Origin: Candidatus Poribacteria bacterium
GTDB lineage: Bacteria; Poribacteria; WGA-4E; WGA-3G
Length of the DNA: 64,000 nucleotides
NCBI GenBank assembly: GCA_958295945.1
Contig: OY282386.1
Span: forward strand, 248,001-312,000
Reading direction: 5' to 3'
Numbering within the stretch: position 1 is the stretch's first letter; each line of letters starts with the position of its first letter. The translations under genes were made by a program, and so were the position numbers. The notes beneath the pieces were generated by a model. The model searched no databases and had not been told where the DNA came from. It worked only from the letters and a program-made list of their open reading frames with translations. Of the stretch, positions 9,024 to 17,941 are shown one piece after another.

Positions 9024-9597
9024 TATCAATCTATTTGTTGAAGATGTAGCACATGAGGATTTTCTTACTGCATTAATTAGAAGGTTTGCTGAGGAATACA
9101 ATATTGAGATTAATTTCAAAGCATCCAGTGTACGCGGTGGTCGTGGCACTGTACTCTCTGAATTGAAACAATTTGTAAGAGATTTACAACAGAATAAGGA
9201 AGTTCTTCCAGATCTTGTAATTGTTGGAACAGATAGTAATTGTAAAGGTCTAATGGAAAGAGAAAATGAGATCAACCGTGTTACCACTGATATTAGTGAA
9301 ATTGTAATCAATATGATCCCTGATCCACATATTGAAAGATGGTTTCTACTTGATTCTGAAGCATTCAAAACTGTTTATGGAATGGGTTGTGCTAAACCAG
9401 ATTACAAATGTGAAAGAGATCGATATAAGAAAAGGTTATTAAATTCAATATTTCATGCGACTAAGACACCACCGATTGACGGGACAGAACGATTGGAAGA
9501 ACTCGTCAATGCTATGGATCTACAGCGCATTGAACAGTCTGATAGATCAATGGGTAGGTTTCTTACTGCTCTTAATCGTCAATTTAGAAGTTGGTAA
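9016..9597 (+). CDS. TOPRIM-like (DUF4276/RloB-type) partner of the AAA ATPase
   Basis: The start at 9016 is chosen because GGGGAGA (9004-9010) lies just before it and the ATG overlaps the ATPase stop (ATGCGTAA). The 193 residues show the family pattern: an N-terminal strand LFVEDVAHEDFL with the conserved acidic residue, a central strand VIVGTDSN, and PDPHIERWFLLD, which resembles the I-E-x-W-L-L-x-D signature of DUF4276/RloB proteins. TOPRIM-like subunits act as metal-dependent nucleases in OLD and PARIS systems. Catalysis here is not certain because the D-x-D strand is replaced by GTDSN. Confidence 0.65.
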   Translation: MRNINLFVEDVAHEDFLTALIRRFAEEYNIEINFKASSVRGGRGTVLSELKQFVRDLQQNKEVLPDLVIVGTDSNCKGLMERENEINRVTTDISEIVINMIPDPHIERWFLLDSEAFKTVYGMGCAKPDYKCERDRYKKRLLNSIFHATKTPPIDGTERLEELVNAMDLQRIEQSDRSMGRFLTALNRQFRSW

Positions 9598-9601
9598 CAG
9601 T

Positions 9602-9644
9602 AGATTAGCAAACACACGGCAATTTATAATCGGTTTGTTAATCT
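9602..9644. terminator. Hairpin between convergent genes
   Basis: AGATTAGCAAAC (9602-9613) pairs with GTTTGTTAATCT (9633-9644) at 11 of 12 positions across a 19-nt loop. It sits in the 64-bp gap between the ATPase/TOPRIM pair and the convergent gamma-glutamyltranspeptidase gene, so it could end both transcripts. There is no T-run. Confidence 0.35.
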
Positions 9645-9661
9645 CCTACAAAAAACTCTAA

Positions 9662-11278
9662 TCACCCAGATAAACCCGCAGCATGTCTACCAGCTGCAGG
9701 GTCACCCGCAGCATAATAAGTTTCTGAATCTTGGTCAATATAAAGCATAGAAGGTGCTGCAATTGCTGAAGAGACTGGATTTACTTTATGTCCGCGACCT
9801 GCAAGTTCTTCCCGGATATCTTCGTTGACACTATTGTTGATGGTTAGTGATCCAGGTCCTTTGAATGTCTGTTCACGATTAGGATTTGGGTCAAACGAAT
9901 CTTCATGATGTGCGGTTGCAAATCTCGGTGCTGTCACTGCATCATCTGGTTTCATACCAAACTCAACATAATTGAGTAATAGGTTCATCGTTGCTTGATC
10001 TTGCAAATCCCCACCAGCAACGCTGATTGCCAAAATAGGTTTACCATCTTTAAGAACAAGTGTAGGTGTCAAGGTGATTCTCGGACGTTTTCCCGCTTCA
10101 ATACAATTTGGGTGTCCTTGTGTTGTGTTCAAACTACGTAGACGGTTACCATAACTGACGCCGGTAGTTCCTGTTCCTCCTGCGTGGTACACGTTTGCAC
10201 TCGGCGTAGCAGAAACAACATTTCCCCATCTGTCAGCTACAACACAGGTTGTAGTGCCACCAACACCAGGACGAAATACACCGTTTTCTTTTATTGGCTT
10301 CATGTTTTCTACATCACCTGGTTGTGCTTCATTGGATGCATTCTTCATGTCAATTAATGGTCTACGCATCTCAGTAAAATCATCTGAGAGCAATGTGGAC
10401 ATCGGCACATCAACAAATTCGGGATCAGCATAATACGCATCTCTATCTGCCATTGCTAACTTCAGTGCTTCTGTGACTACATGCACATAGTCTGCTGATA
10501 GATGTCCGATAGATTTCAAATCAAATCCTTCCAAGAGTCTTAATGCTTGACAAAGGTAGGGTCCTTGTGTCCATGTGCCACATTTACACACAGTGTATCC
10601 TTGATACTCCACGGTTATAGGGTCTTCAATTAATGTAACGTGTGCTGCAAGGTCATTTCTTCGGAGAAATCCTCCATTTTCAATGTAAAAAGTTTCTAAT
10701 TCATCAGCTATGTCGCTGTTTGCATCGTTTCGTCCATAGAATCTATCACTTGCTGCTTGAATTTTTTGCTCACGAGTTCCGGATGTGTTGCTTTCTTCAG
10801 AAACTAATTTTCGAAGTGTAGCAGCTAAATCAAGATGCCATTCTGCATTTCCTTCGTCAAGGATTTTCAGGGTAGGTGAGACGATTTGCTCAAACGTCAT
10901 TGTTCCATAGAGTTTGAGTGTTGTTGTACAAAGGTCAACAACAGATGGCACTGGAGCCATTTTTACATCATAGTTTGGTATACCGTTTTCCATATACCAG
11001 TCGATTGCTTTTTGAGAGAGAGGTGAGCGTCCCAGTCCAGAAAGTGACTTCACCTCCTCTTTTCTTGAGTCATAGATGAGTAGTGGCACCTCACCACCGA
11101 TTGAACATGCACCATGGTCAGTAACATTGAGAGCGAGTATCGTTGCAGTTGCTGCATCCGCTGCATTTCCGCCAGAATCCAAGATCTCAATTCCTGCTGC
11201 AACAGCCTTTGCTCCACCTGCAGCAACTACACCAGTTTTGCTTTCTGCTTTCCATCCAATATCTTGTACTTTAATCAT
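9662..11278 (-). CDS. Gamma-glutamyltranspeptidase family Ntn-hydrolase
   Basis: Hydrolyses or transfers gamma-glutamyl (or related acyl) groups. The 538 residues span both subunits. The large-subunit part contains the N-terminal A-A-G-G-x-x-A pattern and GGNAADAA. The self-cleavage region GGTTTCVVAD at 340-349 supplies the nucleophilic Thr, although the usual T-T-H is T-T-T-C here. The oxyanion-type glycine motif is VAGGDLQDQ. No signal peptide is visible, whereas classical enzymes are periplasmic, so this is likely a cytosolic GGT-like branch. AAAGGAT precedes the ATG. Confidence 0.85.
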   Translation of the reverse strand: MIKVQDIGWKAESKTGVVAAGGAKAVAAGIEILDSGGNAADAATATILALNVTDHGACSIGGEVPLLIYDSRKEEVKSLSGLGRSPLSQKAIDWYMENGIPNYDVKMAPVPSVVDLCTTTLKLYGTMTFEQIVSPTLKILDEGNAEWHLDLAATLRKLVSEESNTSGTREQKIQAASDRFYGRNDANSDIADELETFYIENGGFLRRNDLAAHVTLIEDPITVEYQGYTVCKCGTWTQGPYLCQALRLLEGFDLKSIGHLSADYVHVVTEALKLAMADRDAYYADPEFVDVPMSTLLSDDFTEMRRPLIDMKNASNEAQPGDVENMKPIKENGVFRPGVGGTTTCVVADRWGNVVSATPSANVYHAGGTGTTGVSYGNRLRSLNTTQGHPNCIEAGKRPRITLTPTLVLKDGKPILAISVAGGDLQDQATMNLLLNYVEFGMKPDDAVTAPRFATAHHEDSFDPNPNREQTFKGPGSLTINNSVNEDIREELAGRGHKVNPVSSAIAAPSMLYIDQDSETYYAAGDPAAGRHAAGLSG

Positions 11279-11343
11279 ATATGTATCCTTTTCACTAATT
11301 TCTTAATACTCTAATTTTCTTCAAGATTATACAGATTCAATTT

Positions 11344-13395
11344 CTATCGTTTTTGAATTGAGAAACCGCTCCAAGCCCATCTGTTATAACCTCCTTTTCC
11401 GCGTGTATATATCACCTGGGTCAGTTGTTCATCAGTAATTGTGATATTATACCTTCTTTGAATTTTCTCATATCCATCAGAAATTTGCAATTGCTGTATT
11501 TTATGTTCGCCATTTGCAATTAGGTTTATCTCAATAGGTTCAGATTCTGTCGTATTGAAATAACATATAACTTCATAAATTCCATTGGGAAGAACCAAAC
11601 GGAAAACACCATCATCCTCACCTGTAATGCTGTCGGAATAAGGTTGAGTCCCTGCAGAACTATTAAGACCATGCTTTTCTGATTGTGTAAACCATCCGAA
11701 TCTTCCATCTTCGTATACAGTATCTTTATAGATAGCAATGTGCCCAAGAGCAGTTTCTGCATTATTAGGTTGCATGTCAAATGCCAAACTATCTGATCCT
11801 ATCCAAAATGGGTTATCAGATGCCATCGTTTTCCTACGATATAGACGGTTGTAGTCATTGGAATCAATTAGGTCATATTCTTGTTCCAATCCTTCAGTAT
11901 CGTGAAATTCAGTTTTCCAAACGATGATATAGTCAGCAGTCAAGTCCTTATTTTTATATTGTAGCGGAAAGTGGTCCGTATTAGCTTCGTAGTTATTAAG
12001 ATATGCAATCCCCATATTTGTTGCTAACAGACATTCTAAATGTCCAAATGGTTCAACGTACTTGGGTTCAAAACCGAGCGAATCTGAGAATCCATTCCAT
12101 TCACCTGGTATACTACTGAGAACAGTATGTCGTTCATCCATTCCATCTAACGAAAGTGCTTCAGGTATATCACGATTCAACATGGCATAAGTGTGTACAT
12201 TGAAACCAAGGTGCAAAAGGGATAGGACAATAATAAGTCCTGCAATTATATTATCCATATTTCGATGTATGCTGATTGTAAAGAAGGGTAGCATTATAAG
12301 GAAGATGTATATATGAAAGCGGTCATTTATCCAACCCCCACTGTAACCAGACCAAGGAGAAATGAAATACATTCCAGATACAATAATTGCCAGGATCAAA
12401 AATGCATCTGTTTTTGTGACAATACTTGACCAAAATCGTTGAGGGACAGTGTTCAATTCATTTTTATACATTCGGATTTTATTGAGAACTGAGATAACAA
12501 ATACTATTCCAAACACAAGCAATAGCATCTGTCCAATAAGTATGTGCTCATCACGAAAAGACACTAATGATTTCATAGAGAAAAAATAATTGACAAGCCA
12601 CCCTATACCTCTATAATCTCCATCACTTCCATGTGCTTTTACAAGATAAAGGTAGTAAGCCAACATTAGACAATATGCTGGTATTAGTGAAATGATTAAT
12701 CTCAGTGTAGGTTTGAAATTGCTAAATGCAAAGTTATATTTTGACATCTGTGCATCTGATATATTATTTTTGTCTGTTCCTGAATGCATTAAATAGTAGA
12801 CTGACGAGAGTAACGATAAGATTGTTATGGAAATAATGAGTAAAGCATAGGAATGGTAATGTGTAAAGTAAGTCAATATGAGCATTAGATATATGATTAG
12901 TATGTTTTTCCAACGTAAATTGTCTTTGACTTTCCACCAATATCCAACAGTAAAGAAATACAACGATATACTGAGAACAAAGTTGTAAAACCCCATATGC
13001 AGCAGATAATTGTATGCATAGAAGAATCCTATAAGTCCAAATAGTAGATTACTCTTCTGTACACACTTAAGGAAATAGAATAGAGAAAGCGGCAGAAGCG
13101 CGATGCACAAAGTAATGACTATTTTTTCAGATATAATCGGCGGGAAGATGTACATTAAACCTACTAACAAAACATGTGAAGTCCAATTTGGGAATAAAGT
13201 TGTGTTTAATTCGTATACTTCACGAAGTCTATAGTTGTCGTGGTTGTGGTATTCTTTCAGCACATAAGCATTGTATATATGACTTGCCCCATCCTGTGTT
13301 GGAAAATACTGGAAAATCCATACAGGTAATAGGTGTATCAAAAATAACACTAAGACAACAGTCTTTCCAAGTGTAAGTCTATCTATCTTCTTCAT
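11344..13395 (-). CDS. Polytopic membrane protein, GT-C glycosyltransferase-like, with C-terminal beta domain
   Basis: The 683-residue product has about 11-13 hydrophobic segments in its first 410 residues. The first extracytoplasmic loop carries QDGASHIYN, reminiscent of the acidic-x-x-H motif of GT-C lipid-phosphate-sugar transferases. After a soluble part follows a C-terminal beta-sandwich of about 150 residues (YEVICYFN..., ending RWAWSGFSIQ) that looks carbohydrate-binding or malectin-like. It lies 65 bp upstream (in map terms) of the GGT start, on the same strand. No family name is certain; an envelope sugar-transfer role is inference. Confidence 0.55.
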   Translation of the reverse strand: MKKIDRLTLGKTVVLVLFLIHLLPVWIFQYFPTQDGASHIYNAYVLKEYHNHDNYRLREVYELNTTLFPNWTSHVLLVGLMYIFPPIISEKIVITLCIALLPLSLFYFLKCVQKSNLLFGLIGFFYAYNYLLHMGFYNFVLSISLYFFTVGYWWKVKDNLRWKNILIIYLMLILTYFTHYHSYALLIISITILSLLSSVYYLMHSGTDKNNISDAQMSKYNFAFSNFKPTLRLIISLIPAYCLMLAYYLYLVKAHGSDGDYRGIGWLVNYFFSMKSLVSFRDEHILIGQMLLLVFGIVFVISVLNKIRMYKNELNTVPQRFWSSIVTKTDAFLILAIIVSGMYFISPWSGYSGGWINDRFHIYIFLIMLPFFTISIHRNMDNIIAGLIIVLSLLHLGFNVHTYAMLNRDIPEALSLDGMDERHTVLSSIPGEWNGFSDSLGFEPKYVEPFGHLECLLATNMGIAYLNNYEANTDHFPLQYKNKDLTADYIIVWKTEFHDTEGLEQEYDLIDSNDYNRLYRRKTMASDNPFWIGSDSLAFDMQPNNAETALGHIAIYKDTVYEDGRFGWFTQSEKHGLNSSAGTQPYSDSITGEDDGVFRLVLPNGIYEVICYFNTTESEPIEINLIANGEHKIQQLQISDGYEKIQRRYNITITDEQLTQVIYTRGKGGYNRWAWSGFSIQKR

Positions 13396-13450
13396 AAAAT
13401 AATATTGGAAAATTTAAATTTCACCATGGCTTTGATATTTGGTCAACAAA

Positions 13451-13479
13451 GTAATATCATATTTAGTCACTGAAGTCAA
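13451..13479 (-). promoter_or_regulatory. Possible promoter of the membrane protein gene
   Basis: On the minus strand, TTGACT (13479-13474), a 17-bp spacer, and TATTAC (13456-13451) read towards the gene starting at 13395. It lies 34 bp from the left end of the repeat element. Weak on sequence alone. Confidence 0.3.
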
Positions 13480-13568
13480 GTAATACTTCAGTGTATTTAG
13501 TTTGATTTATCTGGGGTGTGTAAAGTTTTTGGCACAGATATACACACTTCTGCTTTCTTTAGTCCCCT

Positions 13569-13611
13569 ATGAAGATTAGGAAATAAATTGGGTAATTTCC
13601 TTGAGATGTCC
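13569..13611. repeat. Partial copy of repeat family R2
   Basis: ATGAAGATTAGGAAATAAAT and the following 23 bases match the left halves of the R2 copies at 49869 and 50191 with few differences, including the TAATTTCCTTG stretch. The right half is missing. Confidence 0.6.
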
Positions 13612-13667
13612 ATCAACATACGCGTGAATTATGTTGAATTTGAAACCCTTCCAAAAAAAGAAAAAAT

Positions 13668-13690
13668 GGTACGCGGAGCGTGCCTGCTAC
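13668..13690. repeat. REP-like motif GGTACGCGGAGCGTGCCT
   Basis: The 23-bp motif recurs at 54693-54715 with one difference and in degraded form near 49985-50000. It contains the near-palindrome ACGCggaGCGT. Both full copies lie in or next to TIR elements. Confidence 0.55.
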
Positions 13691-13855
13691 TGTGCATGGA
13701 GGTATGAAAGTCCTCCGAAAGTTTCATATTTACTTGTTTTTTCTTTTTTTGTGAAATGTGCTTCCGATTCTGTTGTGGTATGGGTTCATGGCGGCATTTA
13801 ATTCTGTCTAAATTTGAAAAAACAAGTAAATGGGGTATGTTTTTTCTATTATTGT

Positions 13856-14611
13856 TCATTTTCTGGACAGATCTTGACCTTGGTTGGTCGTAATCTGTTT
13901 TTGGTTTGTGGTAATACCGTTGAGTAGGTTTTGTGTGACGTTTTTGGGAGTGATTTCTTGTTTTAGGTTGTTGCCTGTGAGTATGTTTATTGCGGCGATG
14001 GTTTGTAACTTTGCTTTATGGAGTCTCTCTATTTCCTTGCTTTCGAAGGCTGCTCTGAAGTGTGTTTCAAGCGTCTGATAGTGTTCAAATAGAGCATTGA
14101 TTTGCTCTTTTATGTGTGTGAGGGGAATGTCGTTTATAGAGTCTAAGTATGCTCTCCTTTCTTGTTCCCAGTATACACCGTATTTTTTCTCAGGCCATCG
14201 TGGGTCTGTGGGCTTTAGGTAACTCACTCGCATGAGTAGGAAGTTTTTTATGTTGTCGTATCCACAGACGTTTGAGAATTTGAATACGTGGAAGGGTGTC
14301 ACATCTTTTAGTGTTTCATCGGGTAGGATGAAGTCAATGGTTCGTGATGTTGTGAGTCCTCGTACGTGATGGAGGATAACGAGTTTTCTGAAGTTGTCTG
14401 TGAGGCATTTTGCAAGACTTCCTGTACTGTGGAGTATGTCATGGGTTTGTTTTGCGAGTTCTGTTTTGTCGGCAGTGTCTTTGTGTTCAATACATTGGAG
14501 TGCGGTATCCCAAAGGTCATGGGCATAGTCAAATGCGGTTCCTTTGGTTTCCCAATTGCAGTGTCGTGCGTGGACTTTGCTGATGTGTTCCTTGATTTGT
14601 CCTTGTGTCAT
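13856..14611 (-). CDS. Unrecognised protein encoded inside TIR element A
   Basis: The start is taken at 14611 because GGAAGGAA (complement of 14619-14626) lies seven bases before it; the frame stays open to 14752 but has no ribosome site there. The 251 residues are soluble, charged and rich in His, Thr and Lys, with a C-terminal helical tail of N, Q and T (about 220-251). No DDE, HUH, tyrosine or serine recombinase motif is visible. A WPEKKYGVYWEQERRAYL segment near 145 is the most distinctive part. It could be a passenger gene or a divergent transposition protein. Codon use resembles the neighbours. Confidence 0.55.
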   Translation of the reverse strand: MTQGQIKEHISKVHARHCNWETKGTAFDYAHDLWDTALQCIEHKDTADKTELAKQTHDILHSTGSLAKCLTDNFRKLVILHHVRGLTTSRTIDFILPDETLKDVTPFHVFKFSNVCGYDNIKNFLLMRVSYLKPTDPRWPEKKYGVYWEQERRAYLDSINDIPLTHIKEQINALFEHYQTLETHFRAAFESKEIERLHKAKLQTIAAINILTGNNLKQEITPKNVTQNLLNGITTNQKQITTNQGQDLSRK

Positions 14612-14987
14612 TCTGATGTTCCTTCCTTTTTTAGTGTTGTGTGCAATTTGTTTGCATTCAATCGTAGTTTGAGTTCTATAATTTACCCCAAATGTATCCT
14701 TCGGTTGGTTGATGTCCGAAACCCAAAAATCTTGCTCAATAGATTTCATCATGTTGGAATTCGTTACTTAACCCAACCTATTGAATTAAGAATCAAACTA
14801 TTGATAATTATAACTTATTTGAGTGTTGGGTATGGGTCTTTTTGGGTGTTGAGGACAATGGATTACATGGTGAATCTATTGGGATTCTATTGTCTTGCTT
14901 CTGCATCTCGAAAATTAAGAATAAGTGGCATTTGTCGGGTATGAATGCGCTTAGACGAATACGCGTTTGGTATTCGCTATGATTCCC

Positions 14988-15047
14988 CGGGTCTCTGTGC
15001 CCCGTCATTCCTTGTCCTGTAAGGCGACGGGCGGGCACAGAGACCCG
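14988..15047. repeat. Long hairpin module H in element A
   Basis: CGGGTCTCTGTGCCC (14988-15002) pairs perfectly with GGGCACAGAGACCCG (15033-15047). The same module recurs in elements B (35484-35535) and C (51190-51248). It is G+C-rich compared with its surroundings and is preceded by a palindromic ATGAATGCGCTTAGACG block that B carries inverted. Confidence 0.7.
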
Positions 15048-15113
15048 CCCCTACAATTCATGGTGAGAAGTTAGTGCCAAGAACTTTACACACCCATTTA
15101 TCTGTGTTTTTTC

Positions 15114-15142
15114 TTGACATAATGCAGTATAGTGATTACACT
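15114..15142 (+). promoter_or_regulatory. Sigma70-type promoter of the DUF123/sulfatase pair
   Basis: TTGACA at 15114-15119, 17-bp spacer, TACACT at 15137-15142. The start codon is 54 bp further on. The -35 begins 18 bp after the right end of element A. Confidence 0.55.
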
Positions 15143-15196
15143 GGCATAGCAAATATAGAGAAAAAATTTATTTCTTTTTTCGTTTCTTAGTAAATC

Positions 15197-15778
15197 ATGG
15201 AAATACCAAAAATATCGATTCTTGGAGATGATTCACAAGCAGGGACTTATGTGCTAAGAATTCAACTGAGAAAAAAGACACACCTAACATTTGGTGGATT
15301 TAAGAAAGGAAAGTTGATTTCATTACCTGCAGGTCATTATACATACATTGGATCTGCACTTTCTGAAAAAGGTTCAACTTCTCTTGCCAGAAGGCTTGTA
15401 AGACATGCGACACGAACCAGATCCAAACCACACCATAATATACGAGAACACATGTTGAATCAGTTCAAGGCATGTGGGTTAGGACCTCCAAACCCATTAC
15501 CCAAAAACAGTAAGAAATTGTTTTGGAACATAGACCATCTACTGGATTTAGAAATATCTGAGATTATAAATCTTATTGCAATTCGATCTCCTATACGATT
15601 GGAGAATGCAATTGGTTCATATCTTGAGAATAACAAGGATACAAAAATTATTGAAAAGGGTTTAGGGGCAAACGATACACCTAACAACACGTACATATTA
15701 CATGTGGTAATGGATGATATGTGGTGGTCATCATTAGTGGATGATATACAAACCAACTTTTTATCAGATTTCACATAA
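15197..15778 (+). CDS. DUF123 / GIY-YIG-like nuclease-fold protein
   Basis: The 193 residues carry the DUF123 signature: a G-x-Y-x-Y-I-G-S-A strand (HYTYIGSAL, about 51-59), an ARRLVRHAT helix with conserved Arg and His, and KPHHNIREHML / WNIDHLLD, matching the usual K-P-H-W-H-I-D-Y-L-L. The family is related to GIY-YIG nucleases and is often fused to or near endonuclease III, but its activity is not established. A spacer insert at about 95-110 is longer than usual. It ends 11 bp before the sulfatase gene, so the two are likely co-transcribed. Confidence 0.75.
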   Translation: MEIPKISILGDDSQAGTYVLRIQLRKKTHLTFGGFKKGKLISLPAGHYTYIGSALSEKGSTSLARRLVRHATRTRSKPHHNIREHMLNQFKACGLGPPNPLPKNSKKLFWNIDHLLDLEISEIINLIAIRSPIRLENAIGSYLENNKDTKIIEKGLGANDTPNNTYILHVVMDDMWWSSLVDDIQTNFLSDFT

Positions 15779-15789
15779 AAGGATTCTAT

Positions 15790-17226
15790 ATGACTGATAC
15801 TCCAAATATTCTTTTTCTTTTAACTGATCAACAACGTTATGACTCACTGGGTTGTAATGGTGCAACTATATGTCAAACACCTGCAATAGACAATGTTGCT
15901 GCTACAGGAATGCGTTTTACAAAAGCCTATACACCTATAGCACTCTGTTCTCCTGCGCGTGGTTCTCTACTTACAGGTCTCTATCCTCATAATCATGGAC
16001 AGTTATCTAATATGGGTAATTTCAATGCAGTATTTGGAGAACAGATTCTTGATAAGCCTGCATATCCGCAATTATTGAAGGCTGCTGGGTACAATGTTTC
16101 ATGTATAGGTAAATGGCATCTTGCTAAACAAGGAGACACTGAGTTCTGGGGTTATGACAAGTGGCATCCGTATAGTGAATGGCATCAGTGGCTTCGTGAT
16201 GATGGTATAGATTTTAGGATTGACCGAGATGCAGTGCAACCTTATGAATGGGGTGGAGAGGCACCGTTTTATGGTAGACTTCCACTCCCTGCTGAACGGA
16301 CAATGGAAGCGTGGACGGCAGATAAAACTATTGAGTTAATTGATGGATATAAGAATTCAGAACAACCTTTTATGATTGCTGCGAATTTCTTCGGTCCACA
16401 CTTTCCTTATGCTGTTCCAGAACCTTATGACACCATGTATGACCCAGAATCTGTTGAACGTTGGGGAAACTTTGATGAGTTGTTCATCAATAAACCACTG
16501 ATTCAACAGAAGGAGATGTTGCGATGGAATGCAAGCCATTTAACATGGGAAGATTGGCAGAAGGTGATAGCTGCATATTGGGGTTTCTGCACATTCATTG
16601 ATGACCAAGTTCAACGGATCCTTGATTGTCTTGAACAGAACGGTCTATCAGAGAACACAATTGTTATCTTTTCTACTGACCATGGAGACATGCTTGGCAG
16701 TCATCGTCTCTTTAACAAAGGTTTTCACATGTATGAGGAGACACATCATATACCGCTTGTCATGAGATGGCCTGGAATAACATCGGCAGGTTCTACATGT
16801 GATGAATTTGTCAATCTTGTTGATCTAATGCCGACATTTTTGGAAATAGGTGGTGCAGAAATACCGAATAATCTTGACGGTAGGTCAATTGTCCCTCTGC
16901 TCAGAGGGGATACTGTTGCTGACTGGCCAGATGATGTCTTTGCAGAATTTCATGGCTACGAAGCAACACTTGCTACTGTACGGATGGTTCGAACTGATTC
17001 GTGGAAATATGTGTATAACCCATATAGTGAAGATGAACTCTACGATATGAAGAGTGACCCTCATGAACTCCATAACCTTGCAACTCATCTTGGTTATAAA
17101 CACGTTCTTAGACGTATGAAGGATCGCATGGTTCGGTGGTTGCGAGATACAAGAGACAATATTGTGATGGAGGGTGGATGGCAGAGCAATTCGTATGATC
17201 TGCTTGTGTCTGATAGAGAAAAGTAA
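15790..17226 (+). CDS. Type I (formylglycine-dependent) sulfatase
   Basis: Hydrolyses sulfate esters, probably of a sugar or polysaccharide. Of 478 residues, the N-terminal LLTDQQR gives metal-binding D13. The core sulfatase motif is CSPARGSLLTG, with C53 the residue converted to formylglycine. STDHGDMLGSH supplies further metal and substrate residues. The C-terminal region (NPYSEDELYDM...) is the standard S1-family subdomain. There is no signal peptide, so it would act in the cytosol. AAAGGAT precedes the ATG. An APS kinase gene lies 0.7 kb downstream. Confidence 0.93.
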   Translation: MTDTPNILFLLTDQQRYDSLGCNGATICQTPAIDNVAATGMRFTKAYTPIALCSPARGSLLTGLYPHNHGQLSNMGNFNAVFGEQILDKPAYPQLLKAAGYNVSCIGKWHLAKQGDTEFWGYDKWHPYSEWHQWLRDDGIDFRIDRDAVQPYEWGGEAPFYGRLPLPAERTMEAWTADKTIELIDGYKNSEQPFMIAANFFGPHFPYAVPEPYDTMYDPESVERWGNFDELFINKPLIQQKEMLRWNASHLTWEDWQKVIAAYWGFCTFIDDQVQRILDCLEQNGLSENTIVIFSTDHGDMLGSHRLFNKGFHMYEETHHIPLVMRWPGITSAGSTCDEFVNLVDLMPTFLEIGGAEIPNNLDGRSIVPLLRGDTVADWPDDVFAEFHGYEATLATVRMVRTDSWKYVYNPYSEDELYDMKSDPHELHNLATHLGYKHVLRRMKDRMVRWLRDTRDNIVMEGGWQSNSYDLLVSDREK

Positions 17227-17239
17227 CTGTCAGCTGAAC

Positions 17240-17671
17240 TTAGACTTTTTCAACAAAATCTGTTCCTTTCTTAAACCACTCACGCAAAATCGTATCTTCG
17301 TTGTATATGCGTTTTGCTTGAAATGTCTTTCCATAACGGTATCTTAAAGAACCGTGTTGATCAAATATTGCTAAGTCGTTGTGCCAATTTTCACCATCAT
17401 GATGTGCAGTTCCAACGATGACTGCTATTTTGTGTTTTCGAGCGGCTTCTGCAATTTTCGCTTCCGCTTCCTTGAAAACTTGTGGTGATATCTGTTCCCA
17501 ATATTTAGTATTACAACAGTATCCGAACAAGCATCCTTCTGGAAATGCAGTAATCTGTATCTGTTGTTCTGCACATTGCTCTATTTGCTGCAAAACCTTA
17601 TCCGTACTTGACACTACATCTTTGCTTGTTAGCAATTGACATGCTGCGACTCTTATCTCATCTTTTGACAT
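17240..17671 (-). pseudogene. Truncated nitrilase-superfamily (C-N hydrolase) gene
   Basis: From ATG 17671, with AGGAG a few bases upstream, 143 residues match the N-terminal half of carbon-nitrogen hydrolases. The catalytic Glu is in FPEGCLFGY (E45) and the catalytic Lys in RYGKTF (K115). The reading stops at GTDFVEKV, before the third strand that would carry the catalytic Cys. Full-length members have about 250-300 residues. The missing half would lie where the convergent sulfatase gene ends, 13 bp away, so the gene was probably cut by rearrangement. Expression is possible, but nitrilase activity is not expected. Confidence 0.75.
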
Positions 17672-17941
17672 CGCTAATTCTCCTATTTGTTTTCTATATG
17701 CATATTCTTGGTAGAAAATTGGATTTGTTTGACATTTTGTATCGGTAGGGAATGTACAAATATTTGTATTTTTTGCTATAGATGACTTATAATATATACA
17801 TATCATATCACAATTGCTTGCACTTGTCATCATCATCTGATATACTAAATTTCAAGTGCATTCATACAATAAGTTTGACATTTGAAAACTCACGATATTT
17901 TCATTACAAATAACTACTACAAAGAACTGAGGAACAATCGT

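Larger units (their letters stand above)
13514..15095. mobile_element. TIR element A (1582 bp, 9-bp target duplication)
   Basis: The ends are inverted repeats: GGGTGTGTAAAGTTTTTGGC... at 13514-13535 and its complement at 15074-15095, 21 of 22 matching. Both ends are flanked by the perfect direct repeat ATTTATCTG (13505-13513 and 15096-15104), the signature of transposition. End sequence and duplication size resemble IS256/Mutator-type elements. The only sizeable gene inside is not a recognised transposase, so it is either non-autonomous or uses an unknown enzyme. It also holds a partial second repeat, a REP-like motif and a 15-bp hairpin. The right end lies 18 bp from the -35 of the next gene. 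Confidence 0.85.

Noticed and set aside
9662-11278. Gamma-glutamyltranspeptidase as an inactive homolog because the T-T-H motif is T-T-T-C.
   Set aside because: The nucleophile threonines remain and the rest of the small subunit is well kept, so loss of activity cannot be concluded.
14366-14944. A 192-residue plus-strand frame inside element A.
   Set aside because: It is opposite the better-supported minus-strand gene, is hydrophobic only through reverse reading of it, and has no ribosome site.
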